This document shows positions 1 through 8,507 of a stretch of DNA of 64,000 bases, one piece after another. The position numbers and the translations under genes are program-made. This DNA comes from Sphingobacterium allocomposti (lineage in GTDB: Bacteria; Bacteroidota; Bacteroidia; Sphingobacteriales; Sphingobacteriaceae), in contig NZ_VNHX01000004.1 in NCBI RefSeq assembly GCF_008124885.1, positions 1 through 64,000 on the forward strand, in the 5' to 3' direction. Each line of letters begins with the position of its first letter. Position 1 is the first letter of the stretch. The notes under the pieces were generated by a model that saw nothing but the letters and a program-made list of their open reading frames with translations, ran no database searches and was not told where the DNA came from.

Positions 1-510
1 TCCATAAAGGACGTCGCCCACCTATGTTTTTTGCTTTACCGGCCTCTTAAAACCAAATATGCACCAATGTTTATTTAGGTTAATTGACTCGGTAACGACA
101 TTTTTATTCTAGCACTATAAAAATACTTTTTCCGTTTCAATACTCCAAATTGATTTTGGTGATATTTTCCTTTTCGTAGTGAAAGGGAGAGGTCGGTTCT
201 TATCTAGAATGCGACAGTCGAAACCGTATTAGCCCAGCATCAGAAACCGCTGCAGTCGCATTCTTCTTCTTCAACTTTATTACTAACCGGGAACAGGGCA
301 GGAGGCCTGCTGCTTGTCAGCGCCGTACCCGTTCCATAACCAACAACACGAATGCGAAAATTACGCAAAGGGGAGCGGTATGCACTTATGCGATGCCGGC
401 TTGCCCGCACATGGAAGAGATTTTTTTGCTCTCGCTACAACAGGAGCCGCACGTTATTTTGTTCTGCCATCTACTCTTTACTAGATAGTATAAAATTAAC
501 CGATCTATCT
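1..510. other. Non-coding leader region with an inverted repeat
   Basis: No convincing gene was found here. A perfect 10-bp inverted repeat is visible, AGAATGCGAC at 206-215 and GTCGCATTCT at 255-264, separated by 39 bases. It is followed by TTCTTC-rich sequence rather than a clean T-run, so it could be the terminator of a gene to the left or a structured leader of the following operon. The reading frame of the next gene is open from 352, but the stretch 352-510 encodes a basic, non-signal-like peptide and is treated as untranslated. Confidence 0.4.
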
Positions 511-1896
511 ATGACTCTACATCTACCTATAGTATATAGGCGGGCGGCCGTGTGCCGCCTGCTGACGATCTTTGTGTTTTCGTTGTTTAGTAATCTAGTT
601 CATGCCCAGGAGCCCCGCAAGGACAGCAGGGCCGATGGGCGGCTAGAGATCAGGCCATTAGTTCCAGGGCAGCCTATTCCCGAAGAAATATGGAACAGGA
701 CGTTCACCCTGCATTATTTCGATGGCGGTACGAAAGAAGTGAAGTTTAGTGACTTCCGGGGAAAAACGATCTTACTGGATTTTTGGTCAACTGGCTGCGT
801 GTCGTGTATCAAGGGGATACCGAAGATGGAACGGTATCAGCGCCACTACAAGGATGAGTTGGTCGTTTTATTGGTGAACAGCAAACGGAACAAAGACACG
901 CCGGAAAGGATAGCGAACCGATTCAAGGTCTATAAAGAGGTCAATAAGTACGTTCCGGAACTTCCGACCATACTGGACGATACCATCTTTACAGCACTTT
1001 TGCCGCATAATACTATCCCGAATATCGCGTGGATAAACCAAGATGGGATTTATCTGGCAAATACGATGAGCGGCTTAGTCTCGGAAAAGCAGTTAGAAGA
1101 GGTTGTAAAGACTGGAAATGCAAACCTCATACATAACGGTGTCATGGAGAACCACGGTCGGCGTACGGAAACACCGCCGTTAGTTGACACTGTCGGGTTA
1201 ACCTCCGTATCCTTATTCGCCTCTTACATACCGAAATACCTTTCCGTTTATCCCAATCTGGTACACAAGAACGGTACGTCGTTTTATCAGTTTGTAAACC
1301 AGGACCTGGCTATGGTGCTATTTTTCGCCTTTGGAGAAGAGCTCGATGGGTATAGATGGAATGATTACGTATTCGAATCTGATCTAAAAGAAAACTTAAG
1401 AGACAAGGCACTCTTTGGAACGAGGAATGCCGATATGTACAGCTATCAGTTTTTTATTAGAGATTCTGTCGATCAGGCTACCGCACAAAAGATTCTGAAG
1501 GAAAATTTTAAAAGGACATTTGGATTTACAGTGGAACGAAAAACTGGCGTAGTAGATGTTTATCGACTGGAGTTGACGAAAGCGATTACCAATATCATGA
1601 CGAAAAATGAAATGGCTATCGTGAGCGTACAATCAGCTGATTATCCGGTTATGTATGTTAATACACCGCTCTCGATCGTCGTAGGTAACCTTTATTATTG
1701 GCTCGATCGTCCCTTGGTCATTGACGACGCGGACAAAGAAAAAATGAATCAATTATATGTGGATCTCACCATACCGGCAAACTTTGATAAACTTCCGTTA
1801 GACGAACGTCTAGCATATCTAGAGAAACATGGTATCAAATTGATACCAACACGTACAACCAAAGAATACCCTGTGTTCATGCGAAAATCGATCTGA
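511..1896 (+). CDS. TlpA-like thioredoxin-fold protein with DUF3738-like C-terminal domain
   Basis: The ATG at 511 is chosen because it begins a typical signal peptide (hydrophobic core, cleavage after HAQ near residue 33); the frame is open further upstream to 352 but that part does not look like a protein start. Residues about 70-210 form a TlpA/AhpC-type thioredoxin domain with a WSTGCVSCI active site (CxxC, Cys96 and Cys99). The last ~230 residues resemble the DUF3738 (soil-associated TIGR03435) family: AFGEELDGY, FKRTFGFTVERK, LDRPLVID and a closing HGIKLIPTR match the rhythm of that family. The likely role is a periplasmic thiol-disulfide protein. It ends one base before the SusC start, so the three genes form one operon. 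Thioredoxin part sure; C-terminal assignment by eye. Confidence 0.8.
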   Translation: MTLHLPIVYRRAAVCRLLTIFVFSLFSNLVHAQEPRKDSRADGRLEIRPLVPGQPIPEEIWNRTFTLHYFDGGTKEVKFSDFRGKTILLDFWSTGCVSCIKGIPKMERYQRHYKDELVVLLVNSKRNKDTPERIANRFKVYKEVNKYVPELPTILDDTIFTALLPHNTIPNIAWINQDGIYLANTMSGLVSEKQLEEVVKTGNANLIHNGVMENHGRRTETPPLVDTVGLTSVSLFASYIPKYLSVYPNLVHKNGTSFYQFVNQDLAMVLFFAFGEELDGYRWNDYVFESDLKENLRDKALFGTRNADMYSYQFFIRDSVDQATAQKILKENFKRTFGFTVERKTGVVDVYRLELTKAITNIMTKNEMAIVSVQSADYPVMYVNTPLSIVVGNLYYWLDRPLVIDDADKEKMNQLYVDLTIPANFDKLPLDERLAYLEKHGIKLIPTRTTKEYPVFMRKSI

Positions 1897-1897
1897 A

Positions 1898-4800
1898 ATG
1901 AAAGCATATTGGTCTTTAATTATAACGATTTTATGGGCAAGCTTGTGCCAGGCACAGGAAAGCTCTGTAATATGGATAGAAGGAACGGTGCTCGCAAAAG
2001 ACGATAAAACACCTATCCAACATGCCACGGTTTTTGCTAAAGTTCGGGATTACGGTGTATCAACCGCCGCCGATGGTGGATTCCGTATCCTGGTAAACAG
2101 CCCCGAAGATTCATTACGTATATCGTCGGTGGGGTTTCGTCAAGTAATGGTCGTCGCTTCTTTCTTCAAGGAGAACAAAACAATCTTTTTGGAGCGGGAA
2201 AAGAATACTTTAGAAGAGGTGGTCGTAGAAACAGGCTATCAGCAATTGCGATCAGGGGAATCCACAGGAGCCGCAGAAGTATTGGATAAGGAGATGCTGA
2301 ATGTGCAGACGGGTACCAATATACTAGATCGTCTGAATAACATGGCGTCGTCCGTTCGTTTTGATAATCAACCGATAGAGAATGCCGACTTACAGAAACT
2401 CAATATATCCGTTCGTGGGCTGAGCACTATCAACGGTGCTCGGGACCCTTTGATAGTGCTGGATGGATTCATCTATGAAGGTGATATCAATAATATCGAT
2501 CCAAACAGTATCGAGAGCGTATCTATATTGAAGGATGCCGCCGCTAGCGCGATATGGGGAGCCAGAGCGGGTAATGGCGTGATTGTCATGACTTCTAAGA
2601 AAGGTGCTCTTGGAGCCGCGAGTACAACCAAAGTATCGCTGAATAACACCTTGATATGGAAAGAGCGTTCCGATTATGGGCAACTCTATCAACCGGAGAA
2701 TCGAGATTTTATTGAGATCGAGCAGATGTTGTATAACGAAGGTTTCTATACACGCCAATTATCCCGATCTCCGTTTACGGCTGTTACGCCTGCCATAGAG
2801 ATATTCCATAACAGGCAATTGGGACGGATTTCAGCAGCAGACTCGGCCCAGATGATCGAGCGGTTAATGACGGGGAATGGAAGGAAACAATATATGGACA
2901 ATTTTCTAAGTACACCGCTTATTAACCAACATGCACTTTCAATAACGGGTGGTAACCCCAAAAATGCATATGGATTTGGGTTGGGCTATACGGGAGACCG
3001 TAATGAAAATGAAGGACAAAGCAGAAAGCTGAATATTCAGCTATCAAACAGCTTTAAGCCAACGGACAAATTACAGCTGGATGTATTAGTACTTTTTACA
3101 AATCAGCGGGAGGAGAGCGGAAAACCGCCATTTTCATCTTTCACTTATGGAAACAAGGCGGTTCCCTACATGTCATTCTTTGATGAAAATGGAGCTCCTC
3201 AGCCTTTTGAAAAGGAATATCGCCGATCGTATATGCAGGAGATGTTCGGCGAAGGGTATTTGGATTGGGATTATTACCCACTTTCCGACTATCTGTATTC
3301 CCGGACAAACCGGCAGCTCAACGAATGGTTTGCCTCCTTTCGTACACAGTACCGTATCACCCCGTTCCTTGATGCGAATGTCTCGGTCCAATATCAGAAC
3401 CAACGAAATGAGCGGGTGACGTTGGATGAACAGCAAAGCTATTTTGCTAGAACGTATATCAATCAGTATATGCAGGTTGATCCGAATACGGGTTTGAAGA
3501 CATATCCCGTACCGATAGGAGGTATAAGGAGTTCCGCTATAAATAGTGGAGCATCCTACACCGTTCGGGGTCAATTAAATTTCGATAAGCTGTTTGCTGA
3601 TCATAAGATTGTCGGTATGGCAGGGGTAGAGGCAAGGGAAAACAAGATCAATGGACATACCGTAACGGCCTATGGGTATAAGGAAAATCCGCTGATAGCT
3701 GTTCCGGTCAATTACGCGGATACCTATACGCTTACTCCTTCGAATAGAAGCCGAACCATTGCGGGAGCACCGGGTTTTTCCCAGCTGACTAATCGCTTTG
3801 TGTCTATGTACACGAATTGGAATTATGTATGGCGGCAACGATATGGCGCATCGGCAAGTTTCCGTCAGGACGGCGCGAATATCTTTGGCGCGGCGACCAA
3901 CGATCGATGGTCGCCATTGTGGTCGGTAGGCACGTTCTGGGATGTGCGGCAGGAAGAATTTATGAAAATAGATTGGGTTGATCAGTTGAAGCTTCGGATC
4001 ACATACGGGTATAGTGGCAATGTGGATCTAAGGAAAACACCGGAACCTGTCGCGAACATAGGGGGGAGTATGTATACCAACTATCCCGGACAGGTTATCG
4101 GTATGTTGAACGATCCGAATCTGCGATGGGAAAAGGTCGGGACGAGCAACTTCGGCGTAGATTTTTCGTTTCTGAACAATCGTATTCACGGTACAATGGA
4201 TTACTTTATTAAGAATGGAAAAGACCTGTATGGTCTTTCGGAGTACGATTATACGGTCTGGGGACTGCAGGGGACGATCACTAAAAATGTTGCCCGAATG
4301 CAGACAAAAGGTTGGGATTTGGTACTTAATACGCGTAACCTCACACAAGGGTTTAAATGGGATAGTCGCTTGGTGCTTAATGTGAATAAAAATAAGACAG
4401 TAGAATATTACAATTCACTTAACACGGGGCTGGCATCATTTCTCGGAAATGCAAATATGATTTCTCCGGTTGTCGGCAAGCCATTATATGCACTTGCAGC
4501 CTACCGTTGGATGGGGTTGGACAACCAAGGCAATCCGCAAGGCATATTAAACGGAGAGACGAGCACGGATTATTACGAAATTCAGAACCAGTCATACCTC
4601 AATTCCGAATCCAGTGGAAGTATCGTATACTTTGGTTCGGCTAAACCGGAGGTTTTTGGTTCGCTAATGAATACGTTCTCTTATAGCGATTTTAGTCTGT
4701 CGTTGAACGTCAGCTACCGGGGAGGTTACTTTTTTAATCGGCCCGTAACATGGTATTACGATCTCTATAACCGCGGCATTGCTTTTCCAGATTTCGAAAG

Positions 4801-5119
4801 GCGTTGGTTAAAAAGCGGAGATGAGCTCATTACTGATGTTCCCAGTATACAATACCCGCTCGATGGAAGTAGGGATGCATTCTACGCAAATTCAGAAATA
4901 AATGTATTGCGGGCGGATCACCTCCGGTTGGAGTTCGTATCGCTTCGGTGGAACCATCGATTGAAACTATCGGGACGTACTTATGATATACGGTTGTACA
5001 CGAATGTAAACAACTTGGGATTGCTCTGGACGCTAAACGACGATGGTATAGATCCTGAATTCCCTTACCAGATTACACCGCCACGCACATATTCCGTAGG
5101 CGTTCAGTTTGACTTTTAA
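1898..5119 (+). CDS. SusC/RagA-family TonB-linked outer membrane receptor
   Basis: A 1073-residue protein with signal peptide (cleaved after LCQAQ, residue 20), a carboxypeptidase-D-like regulatory domain (about 25-100), a TonB-box-like LEEVVVETGY at 105-114, a plug domain (VRGLSTI, PLIVLDG, SVSILKDAAASAIWGARAGNGVI) and a 22-strand-type barrel ending in VGVQFDF with a terminal Phe, as expected for outer membrane insertion. Length is usual for SusC proteins. It works with the SusD partner 11 bases downstream to import a ligand too large for porins, energised by TonB-ExbBD. The substrate cannot be read from the sequence; no glycan hydrolase is adjacent, only the thioredoxin-like gene, so a peptide or a non-carbohydrate ligand is as likely as a glycan. 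Confidence 0.95.
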   Translation: MKAYWSLIITILWASLCQAQESSVIWIEGTVLAKDDKTPIQHATVFAKVRDYGVSTAADGGFRILVNSPEDSLRISSVGFRQVMVVASFFKENKTIFLEREKNTLEEVVVETGYQQLRSGESTGAAEVLDKEMLNVQTGTNILDRLNNMASSVRFDNQPIENADLQKLNISVRGLSTINGARDPLIVLDGFIYEGDINNIDPNSIESVSILKDAAASAIWGARAGNGVIVMTSKKGALGAASTTKVSLNNTLIWKERSDYGQLYQPENRDFIEIEQMLYNEGFYTRQLSRSPFTAVTPAIEIFHNRQLGRISAADSAQMIERLMTGNGRKQYMDNFLSTPLINQHALSITGGNPKNAYGFGLGYTGDRNENEGQSRKLNIQLSNSFKPTDKLQLDVLVLFTNQREESGKPPFSSFTYGNKAVPYMSFFDENGAPQPFEKEYRRSYMQEMFGEGYLDWDYYPLSDYLYSRTNRQLNEWFASFRTQYRITPFLDANVSVQYQNQRNERVTLDEQQSYFARTYINQYMQVDPNTGLKTYPVPIGGIRSSAINSGASYTVRGQLNFDKLFADHKIVGMAGVEARENKINGHTVTAYGYKENPLIAVPVNYADTYTLTPSNRSRTIAGAPGFSQLTNRFVSMYTNWNYVWRQRYGASASFRQDGANIFGAATNDRWSPLWSVGTFWDVRQEEFMKIDWVDQLKLRITYGYSGNVDLRKTPEPVANIGGSMYTNYPGQVIGMLNDPNLRWEKVGTSNFGVDFSFLNNRIHGTMDYFIKNGKDLYGLSEYDYTVWGLQGTITKNVARMQTKGWDLVLNTRNLTQGFKWDSRLVLNVNKNKTVEYYNSLNTGLASFLGNANMISPVVGKPLYALAAYRWMGLDNQGNPQGILNGETSTDYYEIQNQSYLNSESSGSIVYFGSAKPEVFGSLMNTFSYSDFSLSLNVSYRGGYFFNRPVTWYYDLYNRGIAFPDFERRWLKSGDELITDVPSIQYPLDGSRDAFYANSEINVLRADHLRLEFVSLRWNHRLKLSGRTYDIRLYTNVNNLGLLWTLNDDGIDPEFPYQITPPRTYSVGVQFDF

Positions 5120-5130
5120 AGTAAAAAACT

Positions 5131-6501
5131 ATGAGACAGAAATTGAATATATATATCAGGGGCATTGCATTGAGTTTACTTTTTGCTTTTGTCGCCTGCA
5201 ATAAATTTCTAGATGTCCAGTCCAACAGTGGATTGGAAGTACCTAATAGTCTGGAAAGCTTTCAGAAATTGCTGGACGCTTCAGGTTTCATCAACATGAA
5301 TCTTTGCTCTTATGGCGAGATTTCAGCGGATGATTATTTTCTGGAAGAAAACACTGTAAACAGGTTATCCAACGTTTTTCGCCCCTTTTATTATTGGGAA
5401 GGTTTTTCTTACTTCTATGGAAATGATTGGGCGACAGCATACATTCCAGTCTACACGGCAAACTTAGTGCTGGATAAGTTAGGTGACATTGAGCGCACAC
5501 CGGAGAATGCGCTGGAGTGGGATAGGATCAAAGGTAGTGCATTGTTCTATCGTTCCACACAATTCTTAAGTTTGGTCTGGACCTTTGCGCATGTATACGA
5601 TGAGTCCAGTGCGTCAGAAGATTTAGGAATTGTACTCCGTAAGACGTCAAACCCGAACGTCCCATCAGAACGGGCAAGCGTTGCAGAATGTTACGGGCAG
5701 ATTCTGCATGATTTCAAAGAAGCTTTGGCATTACTTCCGGAGAAAGCAGATCACGTTATGCGGCCATCAAAAACAGCATGTTTAGCGAGTTTAGCAAGGA
5801 CATACCTGTCGATGAGTGAATTTGATTCCGCCTATGTGTATGCGGATCGAGCGCTGGCGATAGAGAATGCGTTACTAGATTTTAATGATTTGGCGGACGT
5901 AGCCGTAGACGCCGCTATTCCATTCACCCGGTTCAACAAGGAAACACTCGCTTATTTTGAACTGATATCATCGAACCCACAGTTGCATTTTAACAATTTA
6001 TTGGTAGATACCACGTTATATTCATTATATGAAGACATTGATTTGCGCCTTAAGGCTTATTTTGTCAAGAATAATAATGGTTATGCCTCATTTAAAGGTA
6101 GCTATACCGGAGATCAACGGCTTTTCGGCGGCCTCGCAACCAATGAGCTATTTTTGATAAGGGCAGAATGCCTGGCGAGGTTGGAACGTCCGGCGGAAGC
6201 ATTGGCAGATTTAAATAGACTTCTTAGCAAGCGGTATAAAAAAGATTTGTTCGTCCCTTATTCGAGCGTGGATGGGAAAGAACTTGTAGAGTTGATATTA
6301 ACGGAAAGAAGAAAGGAGTTGGTCTTCCGTGGATTGCGTTGGATCGATATCAAACGTTTAAATAAAGAAGGGCATAATATTGTATTAAAGAGAAACGTGG
6401 GATCTAAAGAATATACCTTATTGCCCAACGAAAATAGGTATGCGCTGCCTCTACCTGAAGATATTATCCGGCAAACAGGAATGCCGCAGAATCCGAGATA
6501 A
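5131..6501 (+). CDS. SusD/RagB-family surface lipoprotein
   Basis: A 456-residue lipoprotein: lipobox FVAC with Cys23, then NKFLDVQ, a common SusD start. TPR-like helices fill the middle (KGSALFYRSTQFL, KTACLASLARTYLSM) and the C-terminus carries the RagB/SusD signature ELILTERRKELVFRGLRWIDIKRL followed by an ALPLPEDII-type end. It forms the lid over the SusC barrel encoded just upstream. It is slightly short for the family (usually 480-600). The operon ends at the hairpin right after the stop codon. Confidence 0.93.
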   Translation: MRQKLNIYIRGIALSLLFAFVACNKFLDVQSNSGLEVPNSLESFQKLLDASGFINMNLCSYGEISADDYFLEENTVNRLSNVFRPFYYWEGFSYFYGNDWATAYIPVYTANLVLDKLGDIERTPENALEWDRIKGSALFYRSTQFLSLVWTFAHVYDESSASEDLGIVLRKTSNPNVPSERASVAECYGQILHDFKEALALLPEKADHVMRPSKTACLASLARTYLSMSEFDSAYVYADRALAIENALLDFNDLADVAVDAAIPFTRFNKETLAYFELISSNPQLHFNNLLVDTTLYSLYEDIDLRLKAYFVKNNNGYASFKGSYTGDQRLFGGLATNELFLIRAECLARLERPAEALADLNRLLSKRYKKDLFVPYSSVDGKELVELILTERRKELVFRGLRWIDIKRLNKEGHNIVLKRNVGSKEYTLLPNENRYALPLPEDIIRQTGMPQNPR

Positions 6502-6502
6502 A

Positions 6503-6546
6503 GAGAGAATGGCAGCCGACAAACGGGCTGCCATTCCTCTTTTTTA
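6503..6546. terminator. Bidirectional Rho-independent terminator
   Basis: Perfect 11-bp stem GAATGGCAGCC (6507-6517) and GGCTGCCATTC (6526-6536), 8-base loop, followed on the plus strand by CTCTTTTTT. It sits between the convergent SusD gene (plus) and the DUF6520 gene (minus) and overlaps the last codon of the latter. On the minus strand the tail is CTCTTTAT, weaker. Confidence 0.85.
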
Positions 6547-6930
6547 TTCGCTTCTGTTAATAGGATTAAACAGCGTTTGGCTGCTCCCGCCTGTCCGGGT
6601 TGGTGTAAAACCGGAACTTGTACTTGAAGCTCCCAATTGGATTTTAGACGGATCCAATTGGCCACTTGCTGTTAGATCTGTTTCATCAACGATCATTGAA
6701 CAGGCAAGTTCATTTGCATTATTGCAATTTTCATCATTTGGCTCATCAGTCCATAGTGATTCATTGGAAACCTGTGACGCATTGGCCGGATTGCCATGAA
6801 AATAGATCGTGACAGGAGCGAGCGGTTTTCCCGTTTTATCTTCGGCCATTTTAAATGCCGAGAACCCGACTATAGTTGCCATGGCTACGATGGCCATGGC
6901 GTTCTTTTGAAGAATTGATGTAATTTTCAT
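6544..6930 (-). CDS. Small secreted DUF6520-like protein
   Basis: A 128-residue protein with an N-terminal hydrophobic segment (AMAIVAMATIVGFSAFKM) typical of DUF6520 peptides of Sphingobacteria, then a polar Ser/Asn/Thr-rich part containing two cysteines (ENCNNANELAC). Members of this family are usually encoded beside MauE-like membrane proteins, as here (MauE-like gene starts upstream on the same strand with ~120 bases between). Function unknown. The start ATG at 6930 gives a signal-like N-terminus directly. The family name is recalled from pattern, not from a search. Confidence 0.7.
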   Translation of the reverse strand: MKITSILQKNAMAIVAMATIVGFSAFKMAEDKTGKPLAPVTIYFHGNPANASQVSNESLWTDEPNDENCNNANELACSMIVDETDLTASGQLDPSKIQLGASSTSSGFTPTRTGGSSQTLFNPINRSE

Positions 6931-7052
6931 ATAATGGCCTTTTTTTTACGCTTAAAAAAAGTTTACCGCAAAAAACGCTATGTTTTACGTTTATGGGCTG
7001 CGCCGTTTCTTTTACGAGGCGGCGCAGCCTATTTTAACCTCGGTGGCATTTT

Positions 7053-7652
7053 CTACGGCAACGCCACAAACGTATAATTTAGGTTTACGCGCACCGGCCT
7101 GCCCGGGAAGGGCGCAAACTTCTTTGGAAAGCGTTTTCTGAGGATGATTATGGCGTGGTACACCGCCACGGCCCTCAGCGGCACGTGACGGCGGAATCCT
7201 ATGGCGGCCCTGGGGCGTCCCCGCCCGCTCATGGAGATGGATGGGCCGGTGGTATACCAGCCCAGGATAGACAGGCCGAGGAGCCCGAGGTTGACCGCCA
7301 GATGCCATGTCCAGGACAGCCCGCTAAATACCGACGCGCATCCGCACGGACGCTGCACATACAAGCCGGCGACACCCAGGCCTATGTAGATCGTGAAGAT
7401 AAGCAGCAGCAGGGCGGACAGCAGGAAGGCCGGGCGCCGGCGCTGCAGCACAAAGAGCATGGCGATGCCCAGCTCGGCCAGCGGCAGGCTCCAGTACAGC
7501 ACATCGGCCCACCAGTCCGGAAAGGGCTGCCGCAGCAAGGCCGCCCGAAACCGTGCCGGCGCCCAGAGCTTGTCCAGCGACACATACAGCCAGAAGACAA
7601 TATGGAAAACCTGCAGAGCGGCTGGGGCGATATGGTTGAAACGGTTCTTCAT
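7053..7652 (-). CDS. MauE/DoxX-family redox-associated membrane protein
   Basis: A 199-residue membrane protein with four apparent transmembrane helices (about residues 8-28, 48-68, 75-97 and 108-130). The KLWAPARFR and CGCASV motifs fit MauE/DoxX proteins of Bacteroidota, which partner thiol-redox or vitamin-K-reductase-like systems. After about residue 135 the chain becomes basic and unlike the rest of the family (GRGRPRAA, RKRFPKKF), so the 3' end may be altered or freshly evolved. Transcribed toward the DUF6520 gene. GC content is clearly higher than in the SusCD genes to the left. Confidence 0.65.
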   Translation of the reverse strand: MKNRFNHIAPAALQVFHIVFWLYVSLDKLWAPARFRAALLRQPFPDWWADVLYWSLPLAELGIAMLFVLQRRRPAFLLSALLLLIFTIYIGLGVAGLYVQRPCGCASVFSGLSWTWHLAVNLGLLGLSILGWYTTGPSISMSGRGRPRAAIGFRRHVPLRAVAVYHAIIILRKRFPKKFAPFPGRPVRVNLNYTFVALP

Positions 7653-7917
7653 GTGCAGCGGTTTTTAGCTGTGCTGTTGGCACGACAATTTTAGGTCACT
7701 TTGTGTGGGTAACTATTTGGTTGTCAGTGTTTTATTTGATTTTTTTCTTGCTTTTTCTTTTCTGGTTATGTACTTTTGTTTTAACTAATTGATTATTGAT
7801 TCTTTTCTATAGGTTACTTGCACACGTAGCACCGTCGTACCTGATATACATGAGTTTTATTTGTAAGTAGCTGATGCACAGTCATAAAAAATTATTGTTT
7901 ATGGTAAGAGCATAGCC

Positions 7918-8490
7918 ATGAAAGAAGAAAACGGACATAGCATTGGGGATCTGTGGAGAGGATCGACCGAACGGCCGGGTGGAGCGTTGGAGGCTGTCTA
8001 TGCGCGCTACCGTAGGCCGCTGCTCCGGTACGTACGTTCCGTGATGGGCGATAGCGTGGACGATGAACTCGTGAAAGATGTGGTGTCCGAAACACTGATC
8101 GTGTTGTGGGAAGACTGGGAGAAGATTTCCGGGCTGGAGGAGCCCTACTTTTGGATGATGCGCGTAGCGAAGAACAAAGCCCTGCACCGGCTGCGCGAGG
8201 CGAAGCGGCATAGGAAAGTGCCGCTCGACGGATACGAAGACCTTCCGGCCGACGAGCGGGCCGACAGGGAGCTCCTGAAGGCGGAGCTGAAACAGCTGAT
8301 AGAGCAGGCCTGCGAGACGCTGACGCCGGCAGAGCGTGCGATATTCGTGGGATCCAAGATTGAGGAGCTGACCAACGAAGAGCTGGAAAAGCGGTATAAG
8401 CTGGCAAAGCAGACGGTGCGGAACAGGCTGTCGCAAGCGCTCAGGAAGGTGCGGGTGGCACTGAGCGAACTACTGGGTGTGGTATTATAG
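7918..8490 (+). CDS. ECF-type RNA polymerase sigma-70 factor
   Basis: A 190-residue sigma factor with region 2 (YARYRRPLLRYVRS, then the DVVSETLIVLWEDW stretch and FWMMRVAKNKALHRLRE) and region 4 (TLTPAERAIFVGSKIEELTN followed by a helix-turn-helix ending KQTVRNRLSQALRKVR). The start ATG at 7918 gives the normal family length. It is followed after 17 bases by an FecR-type anti-sigma gene, so the pair is cotranscribed and the downstream product should hold this factor at the membrane. Unlike most such pairs in Bacteroidota it has no SusC receptor directly after it. Confidence 0.93.
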   Translation: MKEENGHSIGDLWRGSTERPGGALEAVYARYRRPLLRYVRSVMGDSVDDELVKDVVSETLIVLWEDWEKISGLEEPYFWMMRVAKNKALHRLREAKRHRKVPLDGYEDLPADERADRELLKAELKQLIEQACETLTPAERAIFVGSKIEELTNEELEKRYKLAKQTVRNRLSQALRKVRVALSELLGVVL

Positions 8491-8507
8491 TAAAGCATAT
8501 AGCGAGT

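Noticed and set aside
7155..7694. Plus-strand frame opposite the MauE-like gene
   Set aside because: Gln/Arg-rich shadow of a membrane protein gene; no domain.
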